A DNA stretch of 64,000 nt from Coenobita brevimanus (Eukaryota > Arthropoda > Malacostraca > Decapoda > Coenobitidae), in contig CM064681.1 in the NCBI GenBank assembly GCA_032717465.1, positions 10,496,832 through 10,560,831 on the forward strand, written 5' to 3'. Below, piece after piece: positions 27,411 through 40,400 of this stretch; position 1 is the first letter of the stretch, and every line of letters begins with the position of its first letter. Position numbers and translations under genes: made by a program. Under the pieces are notes generated by a model, which ran no database searches, was not told where the DNA came from, and was given only the letters and a program-made list of their open reading frames with translations.

Positions 27411-27640
27411 CTACCACCACAGCATCAACACAAACCCTTCCTTACACCACCACCACAGCATAAACACAAACCCTTCCTTACACCACCACCACAGCATAAA
27501 CACAAACCCTTCCTTACACCACCACCACCACCACCACAGCATAAACACAAACCCTTCCTTACACCACCACCACCACCACCACCTCCACCACAGCATAAAC
27601 ACAAACCCTTCCATACACCACTACCACCACCACCACCTGA
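27411..27640 (+). repeat. Minisatellite with a growing internal (ACC)n
   Basis: The core AGCATAAACACAAACCCTTCC repeats five times. The (ACC)n tract preceding each core lengthens from about 2-3 triplets in the first units to 6-8 in the last ones. Confidence 0.93.
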
Positions 27641-27939
27641 ACTCCCAATCCCCAACACTCTTCCTATTACCCCCGCTTCCCTTCCGTCATATTCTGCACT
27701 AGCCAACCTCCCCTTCCACAAATATCAGAGAGTTCACAGTAAGAATTTTTAACTCTTTTAGCCCAAATTATTCATATTCTGTTTACCCTATCTCTAAGCT
27801 TGTTTTATTTCACAAAGCTTCTATACTGCAAGAGCTTCTTTGAGGGTTGAATATATTGTTCTGGTGATAATCTGCTTGTAATGAAAAAGTATCTTAGTGA
27901 AGGGATCAAGCAAAAATAGATCAACAGTATTACATTTCT

Positions 27940-28805
27940 TTAACCATTGCCCGTGTAGTCTTTAATATACTTCTTCGGGATATAGAGAGCAAACAGACAA
28001 ACGAAGCAGAATTGAAGAATGAAAAGATAAATGCATATGTCTAGGATGATATCGATAACACTACTATAACTGGCAGATGAAAGATTATAAGGCGTAATAC
28101 ATGTAGCAAGGAGAATCAAGATCATCACGAAATGTGATGATGATGAAACGAAACCATATCTTTTGTCGGCCTTCGTACCCGCGACAAGAGCAAGGCCTCG
28201 TGTTGATAATCGGCTATCCTGCACTTTGCCCCTCTCTTCACCACTCACATCAGATTATAAGAACCGATCCGCAGTAACAGGAATGTGCAAAGGTTTCCTG
28301 GTGCTTCCAAAAGGAAATTTGCCCAGGGATGATTTTATTTTTTCATGCTGGGTAAGTGAAATCATGTTTTATTTTAGATGAAAAATGCTCTGTCTGAAAA
28401 TAGATACTGTCTTCGTCGTCTATGTGATAAAGATTATTATTACATCACAACCAAGGAAGTAGATTAACGGTAGTGGCATGGCTGAAATAATATGTAATCA
28501 GTCATAATGTAGGTTATGTATTATAATCGATGTGTATTATAGTGTGTAACATCATAGAAATGAAAACCGTGAAGGTATTTTGGTGCTGGAATGAGGATTG
28601 CAACAAAGTAAACGTTGGGATCCACTGCCACAAGTATTAAGATAATCAAATATGAACGTATATTTTGCAGAATGTATGAGAAATCACCGATAAATATGCC
28701 TGCACCCACAAATAGATACATGTACTTAAATACTTTGGGAACTAAATAGTATGGGGCAATAAGGTTCACATGTGATGCAGTACTTAATATTTTTTTGTTT
28801 GACAC
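27940..28805 (-). pseudogene. Possible decayed multi-transmembrane protein fragments
   Basis: Two minus-strand open stretches (28805-28521 and 28248-27940) and a short piece between them encode hydrophobic segments in one consistent order. The upstream one has SYLIILILVAVD before a VAILIP stretch. The downstream one has FVMILILLATCITPYN and ends LYIPKKYIKDY. The layout faintly recalls seven-transmembrane receptor helices 3, 5, 6 and 7. There is no ATG for the first segment, stops separate the pieces, and AT-rich DNA often yields hydrophobic translations. I do not recognise a family. Confidence 0.2.
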
Positions 28806-29513
28806 TGATAAAATTCCTCCACATCAGTACATTATAAACAGCAGTGGGTTTATTACTACCTCTTTACACAATCACATTTCATCTATTCCTCCGGTGTCGT
28901 GATTTTTCAGATGTAAGAATATCTCTTGTAATGGATTCGCCTACATGTCCCTCACTAACAATTTTCGGACGCAAGGTGATTCGCTCTCAGACTTAAAGGA
29001 CTTTAGGGAGGGAAAACATCACACCATACCACATCGCACCACACCAAAAACATTAACTGATGGGACCCGAATCTTCTGCATTAGGACAGTACTTTCTATT
29101 TATTTCCCTTAATTTCGAGGTTATGTTGAATTAATTTTTAAGATTTGGGGTCTTAGGACTGAAAATTCAAGCTGACACATTTCTTCCCCCATGCGTGTTC
29201 CAACCTTCATTTTTGACCCTCATGACTTTCCCGCGGCATGATACAATAATTCCTCAGCTGGTTCTCCTCTTCTTCCACCCGTCTGTCTTCCCTTCTTTTT
29301 TCCTCCCCCGCCTGTCCTTCCTCTAGGCGGCGCGGACAGGTGCGTGTTGACGGGGAGTGACGGGGTTACGATCCTTGTGTCACTGTTTCCTTGCCCGTCA
29401 CCTGCCCACCGCCTTTACCATCCCACGTCAAGGTCTCCCCTCCCACCTCACCTCAGCCATCCTCCACAGCCACCCTTATCTAACACGCACACGCACGCAC
29501 GCACACGCAAATA

Positions 29514-29672
<159 letters not shown>

Positions 29673-29782
29673 CACCTGCGTACCGTCATATCCATTAAGC
29701 CCTCCATCGACTAATACCCACCAACACCACTGAACACCATCACCACCAACACCTACACAGCACCCATTAACCCCTCCCTCCA

Positions 29783-29820
29783 CCCACCACCACCACCACC
29801 ACCACCACCACCACCACCAC
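29783..29820 (+). repeat. (CCA)n trinucleotide repeat
   Basis: About 12 uninterrupted CCA units inside a wider CCA-rich region (29700-29830). Confidence 0.95.
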
Positions 29821-30224
29821 CTCAATTTCCCCCACCCATTCATTACTTTAACCATTTCCGATTATTCGCTGATGTATATACTTTTCAGTCATTATGCTTG
29901 ATCGATTCCCCTTCCGTACAAGTCCTGCGCATGTCAAATGAATTGAGGGAGGGAAATATAATACAATTTTGGTGAACCGTGTTATTATTTTCGTTGTTAT
30001 TATCTACGGAATATTAAAAAAAAAGTTGGGATATACAGTAAATGTTTATAAAAAGATGCAGTCAGGTGCTGGTATGCTAATTATGCTTAAAATTACATAA
30101 GAGGATATTGCTATTGAAACAATGTTGATGGTGAGTTAATAGAAAATGTGAGAGGGATGGGGAGTATACTTATATTGGTTGGTAAGTCTTTGTGTGTAGG
30201 AAGGACGAGAGGTTATTAGATGAA

Positions 30225-30720
30225 AGATGGTGTTAGTAGGAGTTTGTAAATGGGATGAGGATGCAGGTAACGTGGGGTTTTTCGAGAGCATAGAGTAACT
30301 CGTGGTTGTTGTCAGGAGAGCATGGTTAGCAGTAGGAGTGTGTGGAAGTGAGAGACATACAGGGAAGCCATCAGTAGAGGTGTGTAGAATGAGGCAGCAG
30401 GATGGACATGACTGGGAGTGTGTAGGATGAGGATGCAGGAAGGACATGACTGGGAGTGTGCAGGACGAGGATGCAGGAAGATTATAGGTAGAGTGTAGAA
30501 TATTGAACATAAAGGAATTCAGTGGGAGTATGCAGAATGAGGATGGATATCGGCGGGAGTGTGTAGATTGATATTTCAGGGAGGATGTTACTGGAACTTT
30601 GTAGAATGAGGCTGCAGGAAAAATAGTAAGTGGGAGAGTGTGTAGAATGAAAATGCAGGGAGGACCTCATTGGGAGTGTAGAATGAGGCTGCAGGAAGGT
30701 GAGTGTGTAGGAGGACGCGG
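30225..30720 (+). repeat. Degenerate minisatellite of about 38-45 bp
   Basis: Units built on GGGAGTGTGTAGAATGAGG and ATGCAGGAAGGACATGACT recur about ten times with variable length. Confidence 0.85.
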
Positions 30721-30839
30721 ATGTTGTCAGAAGGCGCCTGTTGGTAGCCCTGGCGTATCGGAATGACTTGCTTTGTTGACACTGTGACGCTAGCGACAGT
30801 GTGGCAGGTAGCTGGGTGCTCCCTCCCTCGCTGACCCAT

Positions 30840-32170
30840 CCATTTCTTACCAACCTCTGCACCTTCTCCATTTCTGCTCCTCCCGCTTCTCCCGTTTTCT
30901 TCCTCTCCTCGTCCCCTCCATCATCTGTTCTCCTCCTCCTCTTCGACCTCTCTTCATCACTCATTCCTCTTCTTTCTGTTCTGCCCCTCCTCCTCTTGTT
31001 CCCAGCCTCATCCTTCTCATCATCTTATTCTCTTCTTTTGTCTAATCCTCTTCTTTTTCATCGCCTCCGTTTCCACAGCCTAGTCCTCTTCTTTCCTCCT
31101 CCATTCCTTTTGTTCTTCCTTCTCCTCCTGCATTTCCCCTCATCAGCTTGCTCCCCCTATTCCTTTTCTCCCTCGTCCTCTTCTGTCCACCTTCCTCTTC
31201 TTTTCTGTGTTGTTTTTATTCCCCTACTCATCTTGTTACCCATCCTCTTCCCTGTTCTTCTTTGATCTTCCCATCCTCCCCCTCTTCCTCCTCCTCCTCC
31301 TCCTCCTTCGTTTCATAATTTTATTGTCATTTCTTTTAACTGCACATTTTTACACCTCCCGTCTCTCACTGCCCCGTCCATTCCTTCTTCTTTTCCTTTC
31401 CCCCCCCTCCTTTTTTTTCCCCAATCTTTCTCTTCTGTTTTTGAGTGGCCTGTCCCTTGTTTCCTCTACAATTTTTCCCTTCCACTATTGCCCTCTTTAT
31501 CGTCTTATTTTTGTTTCCGGCATACTATTCACCCTTTATTACCTCTCATCCATGTACAGCTGGAAAACCACAACTCTCTCACAAACTCTTCTTCTCACAT
31601 ATCATTCTTCCCACATGTTTAAACTCTTCTTTTTTCTGTCAAGATATCTTCTCTTTTTATACATGTTTTTTCCCTCTTTGTCTCTTGTGTTTCTATTCAT
31701 CTTTCCTCCTCCTTCGCCTCCCCTTTTTATATTTACATCTCCTACCAACACTTCTTCCCTGACTCTCTGCCTTGCTCACAGATAACCAGAATATTCATAT
31801 CCCCGTCGAAGAGTAGCCAGTCCTCCCTGTTTCATTCAGTAGTGTCTTCCCATCCAACCAGTAACTCCTTCCACTCTTCTTCACAGCATTGCGTCCCCGT
31901 CACCCTACCCTTCCTTACTATATCTCTCCCCCACCTCATTGTGCTCCCTTCCATTGCCCGTCACCTCCCTCCCATTCCCCCGCCAAACCCTACAGTCCCC
32001 TACCACTCCCCCTCTTTCCCTACGACCCTTTCCTTCCCCAATCACCCCGTACCTTATTCTGGTCCCCTCCTTTCCCCTACCACCCTGTTCCCTGTCACCC
32101 TGCTTCCTGCCCCTGTACGTCCTCCCTATCCTCTGCTGTCTTCCTCTCTGCCTTCTGCCACCCCCCATCA
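30840..32170 (+). repeat. Pyrimidine-rich tract (about 1.3 kb)
   Basis: The plus strand is almost only C and T (CTCCTCCTC, TTCTTTTC). Ser/Leu/Pro frames here are artefacts. Confidence 0.85.
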
Positions 32171-32709
32171 CCTGCCCTATTTATGGGTTTGAAAAGACAT
32201 GGGCTGGGAGGAGGCTCGATCAGTCCCTAGGCACGCGAGAGAGAACAGAACGTGAACCGCCAATTACAGATAAATCTACGGCATTATGACTGAGTGAAAT
32301 AACATAGCAGCCAAGGAAACGAGGAAAACAGCGCAGATAAAGTGGAAACAGCATAGGCAAAACGGAGAAAGAGCAGTATGAATGGACGTAAATAGGGCGA
32401 CAAGAAGAAGGTTCATTTCTTCACCTTTAAAGTCCGTAGAAAAGCATGTGAAAGGATCTAGTATGTTCTTCTCAGTTATATACATACCGTACTTAACTCG
32501 TAACCCAAAAGTGAAAAAAAAAAAGAAGAAAACTCGTCCAATATGGGCCACCAGTTATGCATTCATGGTCCTTGTGTCTCGTGGAACAACCGCTTTGTCG
32601 AGGAAACATCAATTTGCTTAACGGATAATTTTTACCCGGATATTCGAGCATCCGGACAAATAAATCTATACTGGACCGCGAGTAAAGTACCTGGTTTATA
32701 TTCGCGCCA

Positions 32710-34403
32710 GGTAATATTAGGGGAGGGTGTAGGGGAGCTCTGGGCGGGGGAGGGTAGTCGTGAGAGGAGGGGTGGAGGGGTGGAGAGGCACGAAAAGTAG
32801 GGGAGGAAGAGTGAGATTGAGAGGTGAATGGGATGGAGGGTGGAACATGCGAGGGAAGAAATGAAGTGAGGTGGAGGGTTAAAGAATAGAGGACAGGGGA
32901 GATATGGGCTGAGGGTAGGAAGAGTAGGACAGGAAGAGGTTGGGAGGTGAAGGGAAAGGAAGTGAACAGGAGACGGGTGAGGGAGACGGAAGAAATAAGA
33001 GGCTGAGGAACAGAGAATGGGAAGGTTGAGCGAGGGGGACTAGGGAAGGATAGTAAAAACAGGGAGGGATAAGGGTGGGAAATTAAGATGATGGTTAGGA
33101 ATGAGAGACAAGTGAGTGATGAGAGGGAGAGATAAAGTAAGAATCAGTCAGATAGAGGGGAAGAAAATGATAATGGGAAACGGGGGAGAAGTACAGAGGA
33201 AGAGTTTTCATCGATTGGTGGAGATCAGTAAGGTATAGAGAATTAAGGTAATATTATAGATGGAAAGAAGGACAGGAAAAGTAAAGGGCAAGGTACAGAG
33301 AAGGAAAGTGATATAAACGATGGAGAATAGAACAGAAGAATGAGGGAGTAAAGTATATGGCGGAGAAAGAGGTAGAAAAAAAGGAGAATATGTTAGCAAT
33401 GGGGAGGGGAAAAGAAAGACTGGAAAAGCAGAGAGGTTCAGCGAAGTACAGAAGTGCGAGGGGAATTATTCGAGTTGCAGTGGGAAGGGCTAACCGAAGA
33501 TTGAAGTCATTAGGACAGTGGTGGAATGACCAGAGGCAGGAGTGAAAGGCAGAGTGGGAGAAATGGAAGGCATGATTCGGTAGAAAAATCATATGGTAGG
33601 GATTTGTGGAAACAGAGCATAGACGAAAGACTGAAATTCAAGAAAATGAAACTGAGATGCTTGATAGGTGGAAGATGAGTAAATTTTTTGCTTGGAGTGA
33701 GATAGTGAGATGAAGAATGATGAAGTAGAGAGACTGTGAAGCCAAATGAAAGAGGTGAAGATCTAGGGGCGAAAAGAATGAAGGGGCAAAACTGCAATTC
33801 TTAAGGTGGTTCTACTGAGATCAGAGAGAGAATGATCAGAGGAGTGGGAGGATGCGAGGCTGAAAGGGAAAGTTTGGTACCGTTGTAAAGGGTGGCTACA
33901 GGGAGAAAGGAAATATTGATAGGCAAGCGAGAGAATAAGGAGGCAACAGAAAAAGAGAAAAAAAACATGAAAAGGGTAGAAACGATGGGATAGGAAAGAT
34001 CTAGTGTGAGGGATAAAGAAAAAAGGACAGTGGTGAGAGGTAGGCGAGTAGAGAAGTTAAGATAGAGACGTAAGGGAAGACAGAAGTGGACGAGGAGAAA
34101 GATGTATCACTGGATAAAATAAAACTAAGGGAAACGATGCTAGGAAGAAGAAAGAAAGAGGAAGAAGAGCTAATAAAGAAAGAAAGATGGCATCCAAGAA
34201 TGAGAGATGGAGGAAGAGGGAAAGGTAAAGCAAGAAGGAAGAAGGAGGGAGAGAGGGAAGGGAGGGTAGAAGAAAGGGAGGGTAGGGGTGATGGAAAGAG
34301 AAATGATGTAATTGTGAGAAAATTCAGAAAAGTTAGAGGTGGAGGAAGAGAAAAAGATACAGAAAGGAGATAAAAGAGATACCAGGGGAGCGAGGGTGGG
34401 ACT

Positions 34404-34464
<61 letters not shown>

Positions 34465-34560
34465 GAAGGGAGAAGGGAGAAGGGAGCGGAGACAAGCTGT
34501 GAGGGGGAAGAGAACTTATGAGGGAAGGGGAGGTGGAGGACCAAAAAGAGAAGGGTTGTT
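32710..34560 (+). repeat. Purine-rich tract (about 1.85 kb)
   Basis: The plus strand is dominated by GGA, GAA and AGA, with a perfect (AG)n at about 34404-34458. It is the mirror image in bias of 30840-32170. Confidence 0.88.
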
Positions 34561-34724
34561 TGGGTATAGTGATAATCAGACCAGGTGATAATTGCCGTAG
34601 CGATGATTACGACCGCGGGATGTAATTAGGTGAATGATAACCGCGTAATTACTGCCATTAGGGACCTTAGTAGCAGCGAGGGGTGATTAGTGGTAATATA
34701 TAACCAGCGTTGTTTTAGGGATGG

Positions 34725-34908
34725 GGCTGGGGTGGGGTGGGGTGGGGTGGGGTGGGGGAGCTTGGTGTGTGTGACTGCATTGCTATTAAGCTTTTTCACT
34801 GTTTGCCTTTTTTTTAGTGAGAGAGAGAGAGAGAGAGAGAGACGGTTTGTTTGCTGCGTCCTATTGTGTGCTTGTGTGTACGTGTGTGTAAATGTGCGCG
34901 CGTGTCTG

Positions 34909-34951
<43 letters not shown>

Positions 34952-34955
34952 CTGT
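34725..34955 (+). repeat. (GGGGT)n, (GA)n and (GT)n cluster
   Basis: GGGGTGGGGT units (34729-34757) precede (GA)n at 34818-34842 and (GT)n at about 34914-34950. Confidence 0.9.
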
Positions 34956-34999
34956 GTTATTGTGTAATACTGTACTTGACTGTGTGTTTGAAGGGAAGG

Positions 35000-36780
35000 A
35001 AAGACAAAAGGGTAAAAAATGAAAGGCAAAATACGAGGGGTGTGGCTGAAGGGAAAAAAAATGCAATACAGACACGTTTGAAGACAGACGAAAAATTGAT
35101 AAGGTAAATATGAAGGAAAGGAGAAGACGTTGGACATTTTGTATGCTATGAAGAGAACGGAAAATGGAAATGAGAAGCCAAAAAAAATGGGGTAAGTATG
35201 TAAAGGAAGGAGTCAAAAGCCTATTATTATTAGCTGTGAAGGCCTGATGGTGCTTGGATGCCCCATAATTTCAACGCTGCCTTATGGAATGATTGTAAAC
35301 TTAGGGTCTAGCTCGCTTCCATGCTACGGTACAAGGAGCAGTCATCAGCACCAAGTACTGAACGAAATACATACGTCTCCATGTCTGACAACCATCTATA
35401 ATTGGAAATCCTGCCTTTCCCGTCGAGATCACAGCTTCATCCCTTTCCATATGATGCCTATCTATCTATATACCAAGGCTGCTTCCCCCAAGAAAAGGGA
35501 GGTAGCCGAGACAGGACGATACACTCCCAATTTACTCATCCACTCAAACACATATGATGGCATCTTGTAATATTCTTACTCCCTACAGACAACTTTGCTT
35601 AACTTTGGAAAAATCTCTCGTACTGAATGGATTAAAGAAAGTTTTATCTCACCTCTGAAGTTTGAAAAGTCTCCACGACGTTAAAGAAAATCATTCGGTG
35701 ATAGCAAGAACAAAATTTAACGATGCATCACTGTACCAAGGATGTTAAAGTGGAATGGGACGAAATTAAATGTGGAAAATATTTCAAAGTCATAAGGGAA
35801 ATGAAGGAAAAGGAGTCATCAGAGAGATCACGTAGAGAATTGTTAGAGGAGAAGGATAGGGAACGAAATGGAAGTGCAGACGAAGAGAAAAAGCATGGAA
35901 ATATGTCTGAGTTAAAATTGTAAACAAATGACTAACAAACCAACCAATAAAGATGGAAAAGGGAAAAAATGATCAGAGAAAGCAAAGAAAGTAGTGTGAA
36001 CAAGGAAAAATAAAAATAATAATTGGGAAAGAAAAGCTTGAGAGACGGTGAAGGAAAGAAATATAAAGCAAGAAAGCAGAGGAAGTAGTGTAAGAGAGGG
36101 AATGGAAAAGGATAAAGCAGATAAAGCAGAGAAAGAAGTCTGAGGGGAGAGGAGGAGAGGAGGGGTTGGGACTGGATAAGGGGAAGACCCCGAACGATGA
36201 TAGGGGCCAAAAGAGAGGAAATAATAAGCGGGGAGGCAATGTAAGGAAGGGAGAGGGAAGGGGCAGGAGCAGCAGGACCACACAATAATCCCATAATGAG
36301 GAGCCTGCCTGTCCAATTTACATTTCAGCCACGAGGGTAATTTGGGCCAGATTCCGTGAAATACTGGGTCGACATTGAGGCTAATCCAAGTGCTGGCGGT
36401 GAAATACTTGACGTGGGTGCGAGGGGCCACCTTATCCTCTTCAATCAGATGACGTTGTTCCTGTTTCACTCTTACCTTTGCCAGACTAGTAAATTTAACT
36501 GGGGAGGGATTTCCGAAGCTGGGGAGATTAGATACAGCCTTCACAAACACCTTGATGAAGAGAGTAACCTGTATAGTTCGAAAAACCCCTGAAGCTTCAT
36601 GTAATCGCTCCTGATGACGATTATATACAAGTGTCACTCACGTTGGAAAGTTTTTGAATTCGATGAAGTTTATGTATGCGGAAAATGATTAAAGGAAACA
36701 CATAGAGGAAAAGGAAAGGCGAAAGAAAGAAAAGCAGGGGGGAAAAACAGCAAGGGTGAAGCAATCCAAGATAAGCACTG
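35000..36780. other. Intronic sequence, partly purine-rich
   Basis: No gene is supported. 35720-36290 is A/G-rich. A minus-strand copy of the CTTTAATCCATTCAGTACGAG dispersed motif lies at about 35618-35638. Confidence 0.55.
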
Positions 36781-36781
36781 A

Positions 36782-36783
<2 letters not shown>

Positions 36784-36829
<46 letters not shown>
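36784..36829 (+). repeat. (GA)n microsatellite
   Basis: About 22 perfect GA units. Confidence 0.97.
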
Positions 36830-36830
<1 letters not shown>

Positions 36831-36979
36831 CAGTAACTACTATATTCCAGGATTGTTTTTTCTCCATTTTTTTTTTCATTCACGTACCCTACAATCTTCT
36901 TAATCATTTTTTCTGCATATGTAATTGTTTCCTATATGAAATTATTGTTCACAAGAATAAGAATGTTGTAAAAGAGTCG

Positions 36980-37320
36980 AGAGGGGCGCGGAGTGAACTA
37001 GGGAGGGATGCACGGTGAAGGTGAGAAGGATGCAGGATGAGGTAGAGAAGGATGTAGGGTGAGGTAGAGAAGGATGCAGGGATGGAGAGAGATGCAAGGT
37101 GAGAGAGAGGGATAGAGAGACAGAAAGAGATGCAGGGTGAAGTAGGGAGGGATGCAGAATGAGGTGGGGAGGGATGCAGGGAGAGGTAGATAGGAATGCA
37201 GGGAGAGGAGTAGAGGAATGCAAGGAGAGGTAGACCAGGGTGCATGGCGAGGTGTAGAGGAATGTATGGTGAGGTAGAGTGGGATGGAAGAGGAGACAGA
37301 GATGCAGAGTGAGTTTGGAA
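36980..37320 (+). repeat. Degenerate GGATGCAGGGTGAGGTAGAG minisatellite
   Basis: About 13 units of roughly 25 bp end less than 200 bp before the terminal exon. Confidence 0.88.
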
Positions 37321-37475
37321 TATGTGTTAGGATGGAACAAGGAGGGAACATAGGGTTGGAATAGCTGTATAAAAGTCAGTGTGACCAAAATACGAGAGGG
37401 ATGAAGCAAAATGAGTAAGTCTTGATTTAAGCTAAATATGTGGTTGAATTAGGTACGAGTAATGCAGGAATTAAT

Positions 37476-37493
37476 TGTTTTTCTCTTCCCCAG
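37476..37493 (+). promoter_or_regulatory. 3' splice site of the terminal exon
   Basis: The tract TTTTTCTCTTCCCCAG lies directly before GAC CGG CAA (DRQ). The phase-0 junction matches the donor at 2032. Confidence 0.9.
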
Positions 37494-40400
37494 GACCGGC
37501 AAGGGAATGTGTTACACAGTTGGCATATGATGACTCCGGACGAAGAAACGATAGTGTTACGGCAGTTTCTGAGGTTTGGTGAGACGCGCGCCATAGCTCA
37601 ACAACTGCTGAACCATGACGCTGCCTCGCCCCGTCCCGACCATGGTCCCCCAGCTCTCAGAGATCCCATTAGGGACCCTATCAGGGATCCAATGAGGGAC
37701 ACTCTCAGGGACCGTGAATCTCATAGAGACCTAAGGGAGATACATAGAGACCCGTTACACCGCGACTCCCTTCGAGACCTACGGGATAGTCATCGAGAAA
37801 TACGCGAGATGAGGGATCGGGAGTCGCTGCGTGAAGTACGGGACTACCGGGAAGACCTTCGACGGGATGAGCGGCGTGACGAACCACCTCCCCGCTCCCA
37901 ACACCAACCACACCACCACCCGCCACACCATGGCCATCCACCTCAGCCAGACATAGGTGGTAAAGCTATGGACCCAGAATTAAAGAAGTTCCTAGAACGT
38001 ACCAACATGCTCTTTAGTCCCTTTATGCGGGGTGACCCCAGTTCACTGCTACGGCCGCCACCCCCTACTGGTCCTCCAGGACTGCCACCCGCTCCTGCAC
38101 CCTTGACTGCAGCAGCCTCTCTGGCCTCGAATCTCCTAGCAGCAGCCAACCCCTCCCTGGCCTCCTCCTTGCTGGCAAATCCTCAGTTGGCCACATCTGC
38201 CCTGTCTATGCTACGCTTGCCTGTGCCCGCACCTGTCTCTCTCCCCAACATCTCCCCTAATGGTTCCCTCCCCAACAGCTTTGGTTCACCCACCAGCCCC
38301 ATGGGAGGGTCGCCTCTCAACCGGCTTCAGAGCATGCAGCCCTATGATATCCGTAAAGAGCGCCAGAGTCCAAGTCCAGCTTCACGTGGAGAGCCATCGC
38401 TATCCCATGGGGTGCGTGTCACCAGTCCAGCAAGCAGTGGTGGGGGTGCCCAGGTTAGTGTCAGCAGTGGCAGTGTGACTCCCCTTGCCTCATCAGTTGC
38501 CCAGCCACCGCCACCAACACCTGTCTCCATCAACAGTGACCCACCCACAGATTATACTAGTGATGACGAAGACATAAACCTCTCCTCTTCAACAACTGCT
38601 CTTAATTTGTCAACCACATCCACCACTGTTGCAACTAATGCTACACCCACACCCTTACCCATGCCCCCTCGTCCACCATCCCCTGGGGGAGGTGGCCCCA
38701 ATAATCCAGGCAAGAGGTCATGGAACCCCATCAACATGGGCACATCGCTTATCAACCCAGTGACAGGCAAAAAGCGAGTTCAGTGTAACGTTTGCCTAAA
38801 GACCTTTTGTGACAAGGGAGCATTGAAGATTCATTTCTCTGCAGTACACCTGCGAGAGATGCACAAATGCACAGTAGAGGGATGCAACATGATGTTCAGT
38901 TCTCGCCGCTCCAGGAATCGCCACTCTGCTAACCCCAACCCAAAGCTGCACACGCCACATGTCCGCCGCAAGATATCCCCTCATGATGGCCGCACCTGTG
39001 CAGCACACCCTGTGGTGAATCACCATCTAGCAGCACAAAGCTTCCAGCCACCTGCTGGCTTTCCCCCACTGGGTGCTTTTCCAGGGCAGTTTGGTGGCAT
39101 CAACCCACTGACGGGACTGCCTTTCATTCCACCCTCAGCATCCACCCCTGAAGACCTACATAAGCATGCACTTGAAATTCAACGTCGCACACTTGAAATG
39201 CAGCATGCTATGGGTAAGACCTCATTAGACCTTAGTATGCGTAGCCGTGAGGAAGGTGGCATGTGGCGTGAATATGGTGGCTTCCACCCTGGAGCCCCTC
39301 CTGGTGAAGATGGCTCCCCACACGATAAAATGCAAACAGATTCTGGAGACAAACGTGCCAAGGTTGACGACGATTACAATGCAAACAATAGCTTGGATGA
39401 TGATATAGATGATGACAGCATGAGTGTGGACACCCAGAGCATGAAAGGTGAAGGTACTGCAGCCTCTCCATCTATGACCAACAAACGAAAGCGCAAAAGT
39501 CAGAATCCAACAAAGTTTGCTTTTAGGCTTGAGGATGATGACCTGATCTCAACTGATGATGATGATGATGACGACAATGATGATGATTTAGATGATATCG
39601 ATGCAAAGGATTCAGAAGATGACAAAAATGAAGATAAAGAGCTTGATGCCATGAGTGATGATGATGACGACACAGATGGTACAGTAAAAGAGGGATCCTC
39701 AGCAAACTCTGGTGACAAATCAAAAAATGATAAGGACTTGGACGGAAGCAATAGAAAAGTGTCATCAAGTAGCTATGATGAATCTGTGGACACATCCAAT
39801 GCCTTACGGCACCTCGAGGACCTTTCCAAGGGTCATTTTGCCCATCTCTCTGGCGCGATGCCCCCAAACGCATCGGCGTCACTCGGCCTCCAGATGGCGC
39901 CCTCAGGGAACGGCGTGACATCTTCGAGTCCCAGGCCAAGTGACCGTGACAGCGATCGGGACTCGAACCCCGGCTCCCCGTCGGAGGACTCGGAGGGAGC
40001 ATTCCAGTTTGGCGAGGGTGGGTTTCTGAGTAGTTTGGACATTCCACTGGACAAAGAGAACCCACGGCGTTGTATTGCATGTGGCAAGATATTCCAAAAT
40101 CACTTTGGCGTCAAGACACACTACCAAAATGTGCACTTGAAGCTGATGCACAAATGCACAGTTGAAGGTTGCAATGCTGCCTTTCCTTCCAAACGTAGTC
40201 GTGATCGCCATGCATCCAACCTAAATTTGCATCGGAAGCTGCTGTCTACTTCGGGAGATGGACCTGGCTTCCCTGGTATGACGTTCCCTGGCCTTCCTTT
40301 CAATCCTGCCCTTAACCCTGAGCTACTGGCCCGCCTCTACTCTGATCCAGGTGGCCTTCCTCTTGGGCTTGATGCTCTTAAAGCCCACGTCCCAACATCT

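Noticed and set aside
37440..37493. ATG at 37440 as start of a 1196-residue intronless protein
   Set aside because: The first 18 residues lie before a strong acceptor, and the conserved basonuclin domain needs the upstream exon at 1611-2032. The residues do not resemble the family.
39523..40211. Minus-strand frames overlapping the zinc-finger exon
   Set aside because: They are shadows of the conserved plus-strand coding sequence.
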